A stretch of 64,000 nucleotides of DNA from Bacillus pumilus (lineage in GTDB: Bacteria; Bacillota; Bacilli; Bacillales; Bacillaceae): contig NZ_CP047089.1 of assembly GCF_009937765.1 (NCBI RefSeq), positions 2,230,272 through 2,294,271 of the forward strand. Direction: 5' to 3'. A model generated the notes under the pieces. The model ran no database searches. It was given only the letters and a program-made list of their open reading frames with translations, and was not told where the DNA came from. Position 1 is the stretch's first letter. Each line of letters starts with the position of its first letter. The translations under genes and the position numbers were made by a program. Positions 26,129-35,661 of this stretch are shown piece after piece.

Positions 26129-27067
26129 TCAAGTTTCTAATCGTTTGAGAAATTGTTTCAACTGGAGATCAAATGCTTCTTTGACATGCTTCGGAGAAAG
26201 AATGTCGACTTCTGGACCTGAGTGGAATAGGAAACTATTTAACCAATCATCAAGAGGTACGGTGATGGTGGCAAGATAAGTGCCGTCTGAACAGACGTTC
26301 AATTCATTCTCATCTACCCATTCCTTTACTTTCCCCACTGATGCTTCTGTTAACCTGAGCGTGACAGGGCTGACTGATGGTTGTTCTTGCCAAGAGTCAT
26401 TCCAAGGCTTCTCTTCGTTTTTGACTCTTTTCGGTTGAAAATACCCTGAAATGGCGACAAGACCCGTCATTCTAGTCAGCTTGAACAGGCGAAAAGCTTT
26501 TTTTACACAACAAAATGCATACAAATACCAATGCCAATGCCTCCCTTTTAAAACGAGTGTATAAGGTTCCACGTTGCGTGGAAGAGTTTCACCTTTCGCA
26601 TTACGATAAGTAAACTGAATGTATTGGTGCGCTGACGCAGCTGTATGAATGAGCTGGAGCTTCTGCTCTGCCTGACTGTCTTTTCCCCAGGAGCTTAAAT
26701 CAATGAAGACATGATGCTGTTTTTCGTTTTCACCTGTTTGCGTGGGAATAAGCGATTTGATTTTTTTCAGAACATGCTCACTTTCTTTAAAGGAGTACGC
26801 ACTCATCATGCTTTCAAGGGCTGTTAAAATGACTTCAATGTCATCATCGGTAAATAATTTTTTCTCTAAACGATAGTCCTCAACAAGTGAAATGCCGCCA
26901 CCTGCTCCTTGGGTTGTCACAACAGGGATTCCTGCTTGATTGATGGTATCAATATCACGATAAATGGTCCTCGTGCTCACTTCGTGAAGTTCAGCAAGAT
27001 CTTTTGCCTGTACTTGCTTCTTGCTAATGAGCAACATCACAGTAGATAAAATACGGTCAATTTTCAT
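26129..27067 (-). CDS. yobV: WYL-domain transcriptional regulator YobV
   Basis: The N terminus is a DeoR-type helix-turn-helix (KIDRILSTVMLLISKKQVQAKDLAELHEVSTRTIYRDIDTI), followed by a WYL domain containing RHWHWYLYAFCCVKKAFRLFKLTRM at about residues 185-210, and a C-terminal WCX-like region. The 312 residues agree with YobV of B. subtilis. It probably controls yobU and itself. Confidence 0.86.
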   Translation of the reverse strand: MKIDRILSTVMLLISKKQVQAKDLAELHEVSTRTIYRDIDTINQAGIPVVTTQGAGGGISLVEDYRLEKKLFTDDDIEVILTALESMMSAYSFKESEHVLKKIKSLIPTQTGENEKQHHVFIDLSSWGKDSQAEQKLQLIHTAASAHQYIQFTYRNAKGETLPRNVEPYTLVLKGRHWHWYLYAFCCVKKAFRLFKLTRMTGLVAISGYFQPKRVKNEEKPWNDSWQEQPSVSPVTLRLTEASVGKVKEWVDENELNVCSDGTYLATITVPLDDWLNSFLFHSGPEVDILSPKHVKEAFDLQLKQFLKRLET

Positions 27068-27157
27068 GACTTTTCCTCTTTTTCATAAATGTAGGTTTTG
27101 TTTTGATAAAAAAAGAAAGAATGGTAAAGATAAGTAACAGCCAGCATTCGTTTACAT

Positions 27158-27170
27158 CCCTGCACGTGCA
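27158..27170. promoter_or_regulatory. Palindrome before the 27186 gene
   Basis: CCTGCACGTGCAGG is a perfect 14-base palindrome just before the GGAGGAGG ribosome binding site of the next plus-strand gene. It could be an operator or a translational structure; nothing more can be said. Confidence 0.3.
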
Positions 27171-27185
27171 GGAGGAGGTTGCATC

Positions 27186-27710
27186 ATGACACATAACGTG
27201 TGGCAGTTGTTCATGATTGGGAGTATTATATTGATCTGCATCATGATTCGAATGAATCGAATGAGACGCTATCAGCTTGTACGCCCCATCAGGCTTTTGA
27301 TGAGAATGTATCTCTTTGGTCTTTCAGCCCTTATTCTCCTATCAGAAGGATGGCAAAATCATAGTATCATCATCTATGCTGCTATTGGCATGCTTTTTGG
27401 AAGCAGCCTCGCTGTTCATGCCTATCAGACGATTCGTATGAAAGAAGAAAATGGCCGGTTGTATATGAAAACGAGTAAATGGATTGAAAGCTTCATTTTA
27501 TGTTTGTTTTTATCTAGGCTTAGTTTTAAGCTGGTTGAGCTGACAAACCATTCGATCACCAAAATCAGTGTCGTTGAACTGTATCAGCACATCGTAAGCG
27601 ATGATGCGATGACCATGCTCAGCTTTTTTCTTTTAGCGGCTTACTATGTTGTTTTTTCTTTTCACATGATGAAAGCAAGTAAACGATCGACACATGTGCA
27701 TCATGCATAA
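27186..27710 (+). CDS. Membrane protein, possibly DUF1453/CcdC-like
   Basis: A 174-residue protein with about five hydrophobic helices separated by short basic loops (RMNRMRRYQLVRPIR, MKASKRSTHVHHA). The segment ENGRLYMKTSKWIESFILCLFLSRLSFK resembles the DUF1453 (CcdC) family, but this is weak. A strong GGAGGAGG site precedes the ATG and a bidirectional terminator follows. It is divergent from yobV. Function unknown. Confidence 0.65.
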   Translation: MTHNVWQLFMIGSIILICIMIRMNRMRRYQLVRPIRLLMRMYLFGLSALILLSEGWQNHSIIIYAAIGMLFGSSLAVHAYQTIRMKEENGRLYMKTSKWIESFILCLFLSRLSFKLVELTNHSITKISVVELYQHIVSDDAMTMLSFFLLAAYYVVFSFHMMKASKRSTHVHHA

Positions 27711-27743
27711 AAACCTTCCTATTAACGTAGGAAGGTTTTTTAT
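27709..27743. terminator. Bidirectional terminator before czrA
   Basis: AAAACCTTCCTA and TAGGAAGGTTTT form a stem flanked by A and T runs. It serves the plus-strand membrane gene and minus-strand czrA. Confidence 0.82.
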
Positions 27744-28072
27744 CAATCGTGCTGTGCATGGTGAATCATCTGTTCAAGCACTTCCATCACATGCTGATCT
27801 TCAGGGCTGTAAAAAATGGAAGTCCCTGCTCGTCTAGATTTCACGAGACGAAGATTTTTTAAAAAGCGCAGCTGATGAGAAACGGTTGATTGCATGAGAT
27901 TCAGTGTTTCTGCTATATCATTAACCGAGTGTTCACCTTGAGACAGCAGGTGCAGAATTCGAATACGTGTCGGATCAGATAAAGCTTTAAAGGTTTGGGA
28001 GACAAGAAATAAACTTTCATCATCCAGCTCCATCCGTTCCTGTTCTTGATTTGTATTCAGTTCTTCCTTCAT
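27743..28072 (-). CDS. czrA: ArsR-family metal-sensing repressor CzrA
   Basis: A winged-helix repressor with the core [62 protein letters not shown], nearly identical to CzrA of B. subtilis. The C-terminal helix carries [18 protein letters not shown], whose Asp/His residues form the alpha-5 Zn/Co site of this class. In B. subtilis it represses cadA and czcD; neither exporter gene lies nearby here. Confidence 0.9.
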   Translation of the reverse strand: MKEELNTNQEQERMELDDESLFLVSQTFKALSDPTRIRILHLLSQGEHSVNDIAETLNLMQSTVSHQLRFLKNLRLVKSRRAGTSIFYSPEDQHVMEVLEQMIHHAQHD

Positions 28073-28258
28073 TTTGCTTCACCTTTCTTGTCCGTCAAAT
28101 CACGACTTATTCTATGTATCATCATATACCAAAACGTCCGGCGTGCAAAGAGAGCACACTTTAGAAAAAAGATTTACTCAAATAGCATTGACACTTGGTA
28201 GCATTCTTTTTAAAATGAGCATTATTTATTCATTTTTTTAGAGGAGCTGATAGGCAAA

Positions 28259-29584
28259 TTGACTGAGGAGCCAAGACTAAAACGCAGCCTGACCGTCTTT
28301 CCACTTGTGGTGATCGGGCTTGCTTATATGGATCCACTTGTCGTATTTGATTCATACGGCATTGTGGCTCAGCTGACGAAAGGACACGTCGCGGCAGCTT
28401 ATATATTTACGTTACTTGCATTACTATTGACAGCGCTTAGCTATGGGAATATGGTGAAGGCTTTTCCAAAAGCAGGATCTGCTTATACATACGCGCAAAA
28501 AAGTATTCATCCTCATGTTGGCTTTCTTGTAGGTTGGACACTTTTACTGGATTATTTATTTTTGCCTATGGTGAATTTTGCGATTGGAAGTGCTTATTTA
28601 ACCGCAGCCTTTCCTGATGTACCTCATTACATTTGGATCATCATACTTGCTATCGCCATAACGACTGTCAATGTAATCGGTATCCGGCTTACAGCCAACA
28701 TTACGGCTCTATTTGTGACTTTTCAGGTCATTGTCGCCGTCACTTTTGTTGGATTTATTATTTATGGGCTCACGCAAAACGCAGGTAGCGGAGAATTACT
28801 ATCCGCCCGGCCATTTTATTCGGCGAGCTTAGATCCAGCGCTTATTTTTTCAGGAGCAACGATTTTATGTTTTTCATTTCTAGGATTTGATGCGATTTCG
28901 ACCATGTCTGAGGAAACTATTAAGCCAAAAAAGACGATCCCACTTGCCATCTTCTTAACTGTTGCCATTGGAGGCGTACTGTTTACCTTGACGTCTTATT
29001 TTTTGCAGCAAGTATTTCCAAATTTTCAGCAGTTCAACCATCCCGATGCTGCCTCACTTGAAATTGCGGAATTTGTGGGCGGCGCCTTTCTCCACTCGTT
29101 CTTTTTAGCTGGCACAATGGTTGCTGTTATCTCTTCTTCCTTATCATCACATGCAAGTGCAGCAAGGCTTTTATATGCAATGGGGAGAGATGAATCATTA
29201 CCGAAGCGTTTCTTCGGATATATTCACCCGAGATTAAAAACGCCTGTTTTTAATATTTTATTAATTGGTGCTTTCTCCTTAACCGCAGTCGTTGGCGAAC
29301 TTGAAGTCATATATTCCTTTATTAGCTTCGGAGCGTTGATTGGCTTCACATTTGTGAACTTATCGGTTTTTGCGTATTATTTCGTTAAACAAAAACAAAG
29401 AGGTGTACTCAATACATTGAGATACGCAGTGATTCCTCTATGCGGGACGGCCTTTTGTCTATGGCTGTTAACGAGCATCAGTACAAATGCATTAATCATT
29501 GGTATGCTTTGGCTGATTATCGGTTTTGTTTATTTCTGCTACAGACTGAAAACAAGACCCGAATTTACATTTGGATATGATTGA
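28259..29584 (+). CDS. APC-family permease, putrescine importer (PuuP)-like
   Basis: A 441-residue transporter with about twelve helices. The start (KRSLTVFPLVVIGLAYMDPLVVFDSYGIVAQLTKGHV) and the AFPKAGSAYTYAQKSIHPHVGFLVGWTLLLDYLFLPMVN segment closely follow the PuuP/YjeM branch of the amino acid-polyamine superfamily. The start is a TTG behind AGGAG. Substrate (putrescine, or an amino acid) is inferred. It is divergent from czrA with about 190 bases between. Confidence 0.82.
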   Translation: MTEEPRLKRSLTVFPLVVIGLAYMDPLVVFDSYGIVAQLTKGHVAAAYIFTLLALLLTALSYGNMVKAFPKAGSAYTYAQKSIHPHVGFLVGWTLLLDYLFLPMVNFAIGSAYLTAAFPDVPHYIWIIILAIAITTVNVIGIRLTANITALFVTFQVIVAVTFVGFIIYGLTQNAGSGELLSARPFYSASLDPALIFSGATILCFSFLGFDAISTMSEETIKPKKTIPLAIFLTVAIGGVLFTLTSYFLQQVFPNFQQFNHPDAASLEIAEFVGGAFLHSFFLAGTMVAVISSSLSSHASAARLLYAMGRDESLPKRFFGYIHPRLKTPVFNILLIGAFSLTAVVGELEVIYSFISFGALIGFTFVNLSVFAYYFVKQKQRGVLNTLRYAVIPLCGTAFCLWLLTSISTNALIIGMLWLIIGFVYFCYRLKTRPEFTFGYD

Positions 29585-29681
29585 TTATCAGGTTTTCACT
29601 TGGTATCTTGTGCAGGATATGGCATAATAAAAAGGCTGTACTTCCCTTTTAAAAGCGGGGCAAAACAGGGGTGAACTGACC

Positions 29682-30344
29682 TTGAAAAAGAAAAAAACAG
29701 GATGTTTTGCCATTTCAGGCTGCTTCACGATTTTTCTGTTTGTTTTCGTATTAGCAGCCATTGTCATGTCCTTTAATCAAAAGGAGTTAAAAAAGTTGCC
29801 GATTGATACGGAATCAATTGTTTTGTCGAGATTGGATGATTTCAAACCGCTTGTAGAAACAGAGTTAAGAGATCAAGATTTAGATCAATATACCGCGTTA
29901 ATCCTCGGTATGATGTATCAAGAATCAAAAGGCAGAGGCGGAGATCCAATGCAGTCCTCTGAATCTCTTGGTTTGAAACGAAATGAAATCAATGACCCTC
30001 AGAAAAGCATTAAACAAGGAGTCCATCATTTTTCTACTATGTACAAGCATGGGAAGAAAAAAGGCGTTGATTTGGAAACCATTATTCAAAGCTATAATAT
30101 GGGAATTGGCTATATTGATTTTGTTGCAAAAAACGGGGGAAAACATTCCGAGAAATTGGCAAAGCAATACTCTAAAAAGCAAGTGAAACGAAACCCAGAA
30201 GTCTATACGTGCGGAGGCAACAAAGATAACTTCCGCTACCCATATTGCTTCGGTGACTTCACTTATGCTGAAAAAGTAAAAGAAAAAACGAAAACAGTTG
30301 AAGAAAAGATGAAATTGGCTTCGTCATCCTCACCATCATCGTAA
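29682..30344 (+). CDS. yocA: Lysozyme-like protein YocA
   Basis: An N-terminal hydrophobic anchor (about residues 6-30, CFAISGCFTIFLFVFVLAAIVM) is followed by a lysozyme-like SLT/CwlT-type domain: ALILGMMYQESKGRGGDPMQSSESLGL with catalytic Glu, IQSYNMGIGYIDFVAKNGGKHS, and YCFGDFTYAEKV. This matches YocA, described as a transposon-related lytic enzyme because of its similarity to conjugative-element muramidases. The start is TTG behind AGGGGTG. Acts on peptidoglycan outside the membrane (inferred). Confidence 0.82.
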   Translation: MKKKKTGCFAISGCFTIFLFVFVLAAIVMSFNQKELKKLPIDTESIVLSRLDDFKPLVETELRDQDLDQYTALILGMMYQESKGRGGDPMQSSESLGLKRNEINDPQKSIKQGVHHFSTMYKHGKKKGVDLETIIQSYNMGIGYIDFVAKNGGKHSEKLAKQYSKKQVKRNPEVYTCGGNKDNFRYPYCFGDFTYAEKVKEKTKTVEEKMKLASSSSPSS

Positions 30345-30372
30345 AAAAAGCACTTCCTAAATGGAAGTGCTT
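30345..30372 (-). terminator. Terminator copy 1 (for prpB)
   Basis: The 24-base unit AGCACTTCC...GGAAGTGCTT (30349-30372) forms a hairpin; on the minus strand it is followed by T7, so it would stop transcription from prpB after the repeat element. The same 24 bases occur again at 30548-30571. Confidence 0.75.
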
Positions 30373-30547
30373 CAGATTGTTGACAAAGGGCTAAAATGAT
30401 TTTTATTTTAGCCCTTTGTCTCCTTTTCAGCGTGATAGAAAACCTTTGCAGTCTAGGAAGGACGAGCACTGGCGCGGAGCGAATATAACATTCGTGAACA
30501 CCAGCGCGCAGGACTGACAACGAATGCGAGGGTTTGTCTACACGCTG
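30373..30547. repeat. Structured 175-bp intergenic repeat-like element
   Basis: It begins with a perfect 16-bp stem (30382-30397 with 30405-30420, GACAAAGGGCTAAAAT) and continues with a 120-base imperfect hairpin bounded by CAGCGTG (30428) and CACGCTG (30541-30547), whose tip pairs GCGAAT with ATTCGT. It is flanked by exact 24-bp direct copies of a terminator. Similar intergenic elements of about 190 bp are known to be repeated in Bacillus genomes; membership is inferred. No coding potential seen. Confidence 0.65.
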
Positions 30548-30577
30548 AGCACTTCCTAAATGGAAGTGCTTTTCATT
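30548..30577 (+). terminator. Terminator copy 2 (for yocA)
   Basis: The second exact copy of the 24-base hairpin (30548-30571) is followed by TTCATTTT on the plus strand, so it can terminate yocA read-through. Confidence 0.65.
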
Positions 30578-31495
30578 TTATCGATGTTCTTTTCCGATTT
30601 CCGGCAGGATCGTTTTCGCTAAATGCTGATCCATCTCCTCATATTCATCATAATGAATCGTTTCATACAGCTCTTGTCTCGTTTGCATGTCCTTCAGCAT
30701 TCCTTGCTGCGTCCCCTTCTCCATGATTTCTGTAAATAAACGCTCATATGATTTTGCAGCGACTCTGAGTGATGACACAGGGTATATAACCATCTGAAAC
30801 CCAAACATTGAAAATTCGTCTGCATGATAATAAGGCGTTTTGCCAAACTCCGTCATGTTTGCAAGAAGCGGACCTTTAATATTGTTTGACGCATGCGTGA
30901 AGTCCTCTGCGGTGATGAGTGCCTCAGGAAAAATAGCGTCAGCTCCCGCTTCTACGTAAAGATTGGCCCGTCGAATGACATCTTCCATTCCGCTTACAGA
31001 TTTTGCATCAGTTCTCGCAATCACCAAAAGCGTTGGTGCCGCTTGTTTAATGGCTTTGATTTTTGCGACCATTTCTTCTACTGGAACAAGTGATTTTCCG
31101 TTTAAATGCCCACATTTTTTCGGCATTTGCTGATCTTCAATTTGAACAGCTGCCACCTTGCTCTCTACCATTTCCTTTGCCGCCCTTGCAGCATTCAATA
31201 CACCGCCATAGCCAGTATCCATATCGACCAAAAGCGGCAGCTGAGAAGCTCGAATGATTTCCTTCGCTTTTTCAGCCATTTCCGTTGAATGGATCATGCC
31301 GAGATCAGGCAACCCTTTGCTGGCACAAAAAGCGGCGCCAGATAAATAGAGCCCTTGAAAGCCCATTTTTTTTGCATAAAGCGCAGACATTCCATCGTGA
31401 ACGCCTGGGATTTGAAATAAAGCTGATTTGTGCATTTGTTCTTGAAAGGCTGCGGCTAAATTTGCTTGACTTGATTCATCATTCACGATCCACAC
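30578..31495 (-). CDS. prpB: 2-methylisocitrate lyase PrpB
   Basis: PrpB splits 2-methylisocitrate into pyruvate and succinate, the last step of the methylcitrate cycle. The 305-residue PEP mutase/isocitrate-lyase-fold protein shows the active-site loop PKKCGHLNGKSLVP with the catalytic Cys, MDTGYGG for metal binding and VAAVQIEDQ. The start is GTG at 31495 behind AAGGGGG. It is the last gene of mmgD-prpD-prpB. Confidence 0.94.
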   Translation of the reverse strand: MWIVNDESSQANLAAAFQEQMHKSALFQIPGVHDGMSALYAKKMGFQGLYLSGAAFCASKGLPDLGMIHSTEMAEKAKEIIRASQLPLLVDMDTGYGGVLNAARAAKEMVESKVAAVQIEDQQMPKKCGHLNGKSLVPVEEMVAKIKAIKQAAPTLLVIARTDAKSVSGMEDVIRRANLYVEAGADAIFPEALITAEDFTHASNNIKGPLLANMTEFGKTPYYHADEFSMFGFQMVIYPVSSLRVAAKSYERLFTEIMEKGTQQGMLKDMQTRQELYETIHYDEYEEMDQHLAKTILPEIGKEHR

Positions 31496-31507
31496 ACTAG
31501 TTCCCCC

Positions 31508-32950
31508 TTATATGACGAATAAATCCATAAATGCTGGTACAGTCGTTGTTTTTAATTGATTTGGATTTTGACAGAGTGACACAATGTGATCCACTTGTTT
31601 TTGCGGAAATCTCGTCTTCAAATGATAGAACCATTTCTTTTCGAGCAGAGGAATACCTTCCTGCCTTCTTCTGCGATGACCAAGTGGATATTCAATTTCA
31701 ATTCGGTCTGTCATCGTCCCGTCTTTAAAGAAAATCTGCACACTGTTTGCAATGGATCTCTTTTTCGGGTCTAAATAATCCGCTGTATATTGTGTATCTT
31801 CTTTGACGACCATTTGATCCCGGAGACGATCAATAGCCGGATTTTGCGCCGTTTCTTCTTCATAATGGTCAGCCGTGAGCTCCCCATAGATCAATCCAAT
31901 CGCAGTAATATATTGCAAGCAATGATCACGATCTGCTGGATTATACAGCGGTCCCTTCTTATCAATAATTCGAATCGCCGATTCATGTGTTGTAATCTCT
32001 ACCCGGTCAATTTCATCCAATCGATCTTTTACAGCGTCATGCAGGATCATAGCAGCTTCTGCAGCCGTTTGGGCGTGAAACTCAGCAGGATAAGCAATTT
32101 TGAAAAGCACATTTTCGATGACGTATGATCCTAGCGGCTGAGCAAGTGTGAGAGATTTTCCTTTCATCAGAACATCTTCAAAGCCCCACTTCTCTGCACT
32201 AAGCGGCGTTTGATAGCCCATTTCCCCTTTAAGTGTCATCATTGCAAGTCTCACTCCGCGGCTTGTTGCATCACCTGCTGCCCATGATTTCCTTGATCCT
32301 GTGTTCGGGGCATGACGATATGTTCTAAGCGGAGAATTGTCAACAAACGCTTGTGATAAAACGTGCTGCACGTCCTCCTTTGTTCCGCCAAGCAATGCAC
32401 ATACAACAGCACTTGTTGCTACTTTGACAAATAGCACATGATCCAAGCCATTGCGATTCAAACAATTTTCTAATGCCAGTACGCCTTGTATTTCATGTGC
32501 TTTGACGATCGCATGTAGCACGTCATTCATCGAAAGCGGCTCTTCTCCGTTTGCAAGCCGTGTTCTACTAATATAATCGCTTACAGCTAATATCCCGCCT
32601 AAGTTATCTGACGGATGTCCCCACTCCGCTGCAAGCCACGTGTCATTATAATCTAACCAGCGAATCATACAGCCTATATCAAAAGCGGCTTGAACAGGAT
32701 CTAGCACAAAGGAAGTGCCTGGAACTCTTGCTCCGTTAGGTACAACAGTTCCAGGGACGATCGGTCCAAGATGCTTCGTACATTCAGGAAAATTGAGCGC
32801 CAGCATTCCGCAACCAAGTGTGTCTATCAGCACATAACGTGCCGTTTCAATGGCTTCTTTACTTGTAATTTCTCCGTCTACTGCGTAGGCTGCGATTTCT
32901 TCTAATAGCTGATCCGTTTGATTGGCGACTGCTGTTTTATTCATGTTCAT
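31508..32950 (-). CDS. prpD: 2-methylcitrate dehydratase PrpD
   Basis: A 480-residue MmgE/PrpD-family enzyme that dehydrates 2-methylcitrate. Characteristic segments are [52 protein letters not shown] and [14 protein letters not shown]. The start ATG overlaps the mmgD stop by four bases (ATGA), indicating coupling. In B. subtilis the counterparts are mmgE (yqiP) in the mother-cell mmg operon. Confidence 0.94.
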   Translation of the reverse strand: MNMNKTAVANQTDQLLEEIAAYAVDGEITSKEAIETARYVLIDTLGCGMLALNFPECTKHLGPIVPGTVVPNGARVPGTSFVLDPVQAAFDIGCMIRWLDYNDTWLAAEWGHPSDNLGGILAVSDYISRTRLANGEEPLSMNDVLHAIVKAHEIQGVLALENCLNRNGLDHVLFVKVATSAVVCALLGGTKEDVQHVLSQAFVDNSPLRTYRHAPNTGSRKSWAAGDATSRGVRLAMMTLKGEMGYQTPLSAEKWGFEDVLMKGKSLTLAQPLGSYVIENVLFKIAYPAEFHAQTAAEAAMILHDAVKDRLDEIDRVEITTHESAIRIIDKKGPLYNPADRDHCLQYITAIGLIYGELTADHYEEETAQNPAIDRLRDQMVVKEDTQYTADYLDPKKRSIANSVQIFFKDGTMTDRIEIEYPLGHRRRRQEGIPLLEKKWFYHLKTRFPQKQVDHIVSLCQNPNQLKTTTVPAFMDLFVI

Positions 32951-34092
32951 TCCCCCTTTTTTCTATCATCATCTGAAACTTTTAATCCTCTTGGTCCTAA
33001 ATACCGGACTCTCGGTCTGAAAATGCGATTATGCAAATGCTGTTCAATGACATGAGCAGCTAATCCGCTAGCTCTTGCAGCAAAGAAAATCGGTGTATAA
33101 AGTGAAATTGGAATCCCGAGCACGTAATAAATAGGTGCGGCGTAATAATCAAGGTTTGGATAGAGATTTTTCTTCTCTTTCATGTATGCCTCTCCTGCTA
33201 CACACATGTCATACAGCGTTGTATCGCCCTTTGATTCGGTAAGCGTTTTCAATGATCGTTTTAAAAGAGCGGCTCTTGGGTCCATTTTTCTCATGTATAC
33301 CCTATGGCCAAAGCCCATCATCTTTTCCTTTGCAGCTAATTTTCGCTCAATGAGCGCAAGGAAGCCTTCTGTTGTTTTTCCTTCGAGAAGCATATGCATG
33401 ACGGCTTCATTCGCTCCCCCGTGCAAGTCACCTTTTAATGAAGAAATTGCTCCAGTAAAAGCACCATACATGTCAGAATGTGTGGAAGCAATGACTCTAG
33501 CAGCAAATGTTGAATTAGGTAGCTCATGTTCACTATATAATGTGAGTGTTTGGTCAAAAGCGGTGATTTCGTCTTGGGTTGGCGTGCGTCCGGTTAGCAT
33601 GGTTAAAAAGGTTTCAGTGTAGGATTTGGTCTGATCTGGAGAAATAGCGGCGTCTTTTGTGAGAATATGATAGCTTCCAGCGACAATCGCCGGCAGCTGG
33701 CCGAGTAATCGAACAGCACGTCTTTGCTGGCACGCTTCTGATCGATCTTGTAATGCATCATCGTATCCACTAAGAGCAGATATGCACGTTCTCATGGCAT
33801 CCATCGGATGGGTGGTTTTTGGCAGTTTTGTTAAAATGGTTTGAATGGTCGGATGTAAGTTGGTTTGTGAGGAAATGTCTTGCTGAAATTGATGATATTC
33901 CATGGCATCTGGTAATCTTCCATAAATAAGCAGATAGGCTGTTTCTAAATAGGTCTTTTTTTGTGCCAACTCGATGAGGTCATACCCGCGAATTACAATC
34001 TCTTCTTGCTGCACATCTAAGTATGAGATCGACGTTTCGCTTGCCACAATGTCTTCAAGCCCCGGTTTATACTGCAGTTGTTCAGTCATCAT
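32947..34092 (-). CDS. mmgD: 2-methylcitrate/citrate synthase
   Basis: A citrate synthase-family enzyme condensing propionyl-CoA (or acetyl-CoA) with oxaloacetate. It contains [53 protein letters not shown] and [16 protein letters not shown] with catalytic His and Asp regions. Two tandem ATG codons (34092 and 34089) follow GGGGG; the upstream in-frame start at 34134 lacks a good site. Placed first in the operon. The operon sits between yocA and yozB, which are adjacent in B. subtilis. Confidence 0.92.
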   Translation of the reverse strand: MMTEQLQYKPGLEDIVASETSISYLDVQQEEIVIRGYDLIELAQKKTYLETAYLLIYGRLPDAMEYHQFQQDISSQTNLHPTIQTILTKLPKTTHPMDAMRTCISALSGYDDALQDRSEACQQRRAVRLLGQLPAIVAGSYHILTKDAAISPDQTKSYTETFLTMLTGRTPTQDEITAFDQTLTLYSEHELPNSTFAARVIASTHSDMYGAFTGAISSLKGDLHGGANEAVMHMLLEGKTTEGFLALIERKLAAKEKMMGFGHRVYMRKMDPRAALLKRSLKTLTESKGDTTLYDMCVAGEAYMKEKKNLYPNLDYYAAPIYYVLGIPISLYTPIFFAARASGLAAHVIEQHLHNRIFRPRVRYLGPRGLKVSDDDRKKGE

Positions 34093-34228
34093 ATAACCCC
34101 CGTTTCGTTCAATTGTTGTTCTCCAAACGAGCAAACGGCCAGAAATGATGTGAGTCTATAGATGGGAAGATACCGTGCAAGTCGGATACCCAATTCCCAT
34201 TTTATCCAAAGCACTGCATCTTGTAAAT

Positions 34229-34259
34229 AAAAGAACGTATGTCCAGTTGGACATACGTT
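34229..34259 (-). terminator. Terminator after yozB
   Basis: On the minus strand AACGTATGTCCA and TGGACATACGTT form a strong stem, followed by CTTTTATTT. The yozB TAA overlaps the first stem base. Confidence 0.8.
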
Positions 34260-34797
34260 AGCTGTAGTATGGAGAAATCATCATATAGACAATGACGCCA
34301 GTAAGGCTGACATAAAGCCATAGCGGCATTGTCCAGCGAGCAATTTTACGGTGGCGCTCGACTTGCATCTGTGCGCCTCTAAATAGCGTAATCAGGGCAA
34401 GCGGTACAATGACTGCTGATAAGACGATATGTGTGATTAAAATAAAGAAGTAAATTGGACGGATGATCCCTTCTCCTCCGAAATGGGTATCAGCTGCCAT
34501 TGAATGATAGGTCACATACGAAATTAAAAAGACCAGTGTTGTTGAAAATGCAGCAAAGATAAATCGTCTATGCGCTTTAATGTTTTTTTGTTTAATCATG
34601 ATGAGTGCTGAAAGTAAAAAGATAAACGTAAAGCTGTTCATCACGGCATTTAGTAACGGCAAAAATGTAATATCCAGATGACTAAATTTATCTGATTTTG
34701 GCATTAAAAATAATAAAGCGATTAATCCGTTTATGGCAATTGTTAAAATGATCACAATACCAGTAAAATTTTTCGGTTTTTGATTCTGTTCTTTCAT
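34258..34797 (-). CDS. yozB: DUF420 membrane protein YozB
   Basis: A 179-residue protein with five hydrophobic helices and conserved histidines in HRRFIFAAFS, YHSMAADTHFGGEG and HIVLSAVIVPLALI, typical of DUF420. The staphylococcal relative CtaM is needed for assembly of aa3-type cytochrome oxidase, so a role in haem-copper oxidase maturation is likely. Single gene with its own terminator. Confidence 0.88.
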   Translation of the reverse strand: MKEQNQKPKNFTGIVIILTIAINGLIALLFLMPKSDKFSHLDITFLPLLNAVMNSFTFIFLLSALIMIKQKNIKAHRRFIFAAFSTTLVFLISYVTYHSMAADTHFGGEGIIRPIYFFILITHIVLSAVIVPLALITLFRGAQMQVERHRKIARWTMPLWLYVSLTGVIVYMMISPYYS

Positions 34798-35001
34798 GTT
34801 TGAAAACCTCTCTTTATTAGTTCCGACTAAGAGTATGTTATTTAAATTTCTCTATAAAGTCAATGAATTCGCTGTCTTCGTCGAATTTTAGACAAACTTG
34901 CAAGTTGCAGGCGTTCTAACGGCTTGAAAGATCCATTCACTTCCTTTAAAATTGGAATTTATGTGATTTTTATCATTTCTGATAGGAAAGGAGTAATGGA
35001 C

Positions 35002-35508
35002 TTGTCAATCTTACAGGAAACAGCCAAAGATGTGAAGTCGTTAGAGCAAGAATTACAGCAATTGCAGTTCCAAATGTATCGAATGCAAGAAAACATGAAA
35101 GATATTTCGAAAAAAGCAAAAATCATTGGCATCGATCAAGCGAAAGAAGATGAATGGCTGATCGTCTCTGCCATTGAAAGTGCAGATACATGTAAAATTA
35201 TGCTCAGCGATTGTGAAAAAGCTTTTCGCGGACAATCTGATTTTTCCTTAATTGCGGAATATCCTGAAGAAGGAAAGATTCATATTGCCGATATTAAAGG
35301 CCCGCCAGATAATGGGTACGGCTCCATCTGCATGAAGCATTTAAAAGAAATCGCTAGAGAGCAGAACATCCCGGTGATTACTGGTGACCTCGTCAAAAGA
35401 GACTGGGATCACGTGGATCGCTTGATTCATTTTTATGAAAAGCATCAATTTGATGTCCAGATCAATTGGAAAGAACAAAGCGGAGAAATTTATTGGGTGG
35501 ACAGCTAA
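35002..35508 (+). CDS. yocC: Conserved hypothetical protein YocC
   Basis: A 168-residue soluble protein. The first 45 residues form a probable coiled coil (LQETAKDVKSLEQELQQLQFQMYRMQENMKDISKKAK). The rest (IHIADIKGPPDNGYGSICMKHLKEIAREQNIPVITGDLVKRDWDHVDRLIHFYEKHQFDV) resembles a GNAT acetyltransferase-like fold, but I would not name an activity. A TTG at 35002 has AAAGGAG eight bases upstream; ATG 34996 is too close to that site. YocC by position after yozB. Confidence 0.72.
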   Translation: MSILQETAKDVKSLEQELQQLQFQMYRMQENMKDISKKAKIIGIDQAKEDEWLIVSAIESADTCKIMLSDCEKAFRGQSDFSLIAEYPEEGKIHIADIKGPPDNGYGSICMKHLKEIAREQNIPVITGDLVKRDWDHVDRLIHFYEKHQFDVQINWKEQSGEIYWVDS

Positions 35509-35518
35509 CGACAAAAAA

Positions 35519-35552
35519 CCAGCGTGTATCATATGATATGCGCTGCTTTTTG
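35519..35552 (+). terminator. Terminator after yocC
   Basis: AGCGTGTATC and GATATGCGCT pair (with G-U pairs) around ATAT, followed shortly by TTTTT. Confidence 0.7.
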
Positions 35553-35610
35553 TCGAAAATGCAAATTTTTCAGAAAAATATGTGTATTTTTGACCAAAAA
35601 AAGGGTACAA

Positions 35611-35645
35611 TAAAAGCATCAGGCCGCCACCTGATGCTTTCTTCC
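35611..35645 (-). terminator. Terminator after yocH
   Basis: AGCATCAGG and CCTGATGCT form a stem with a six-base loop; the minus-strand side continues TTTTATT. Confidence 0.75.
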
Positions 35646-35661
35646 AAAAAACAATTTTTTA

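Noticed and set aside
24268..28072. A defence or antiphage island made by TetR, MBL, YobUV and CzrA genes
   Set aside because: Each gene belongs to a known regulatory or metabolic family, several are at home in Bacillus, and no defence-type nuclease, reverse transcriptase or toxin is present.
33182..33622. 146-codon frame antisense to mmgD
   Set aside because: It is a shadow of a well-supported citrate synthase gene, lacks a ribosome binding site and shows no recognisable domain.
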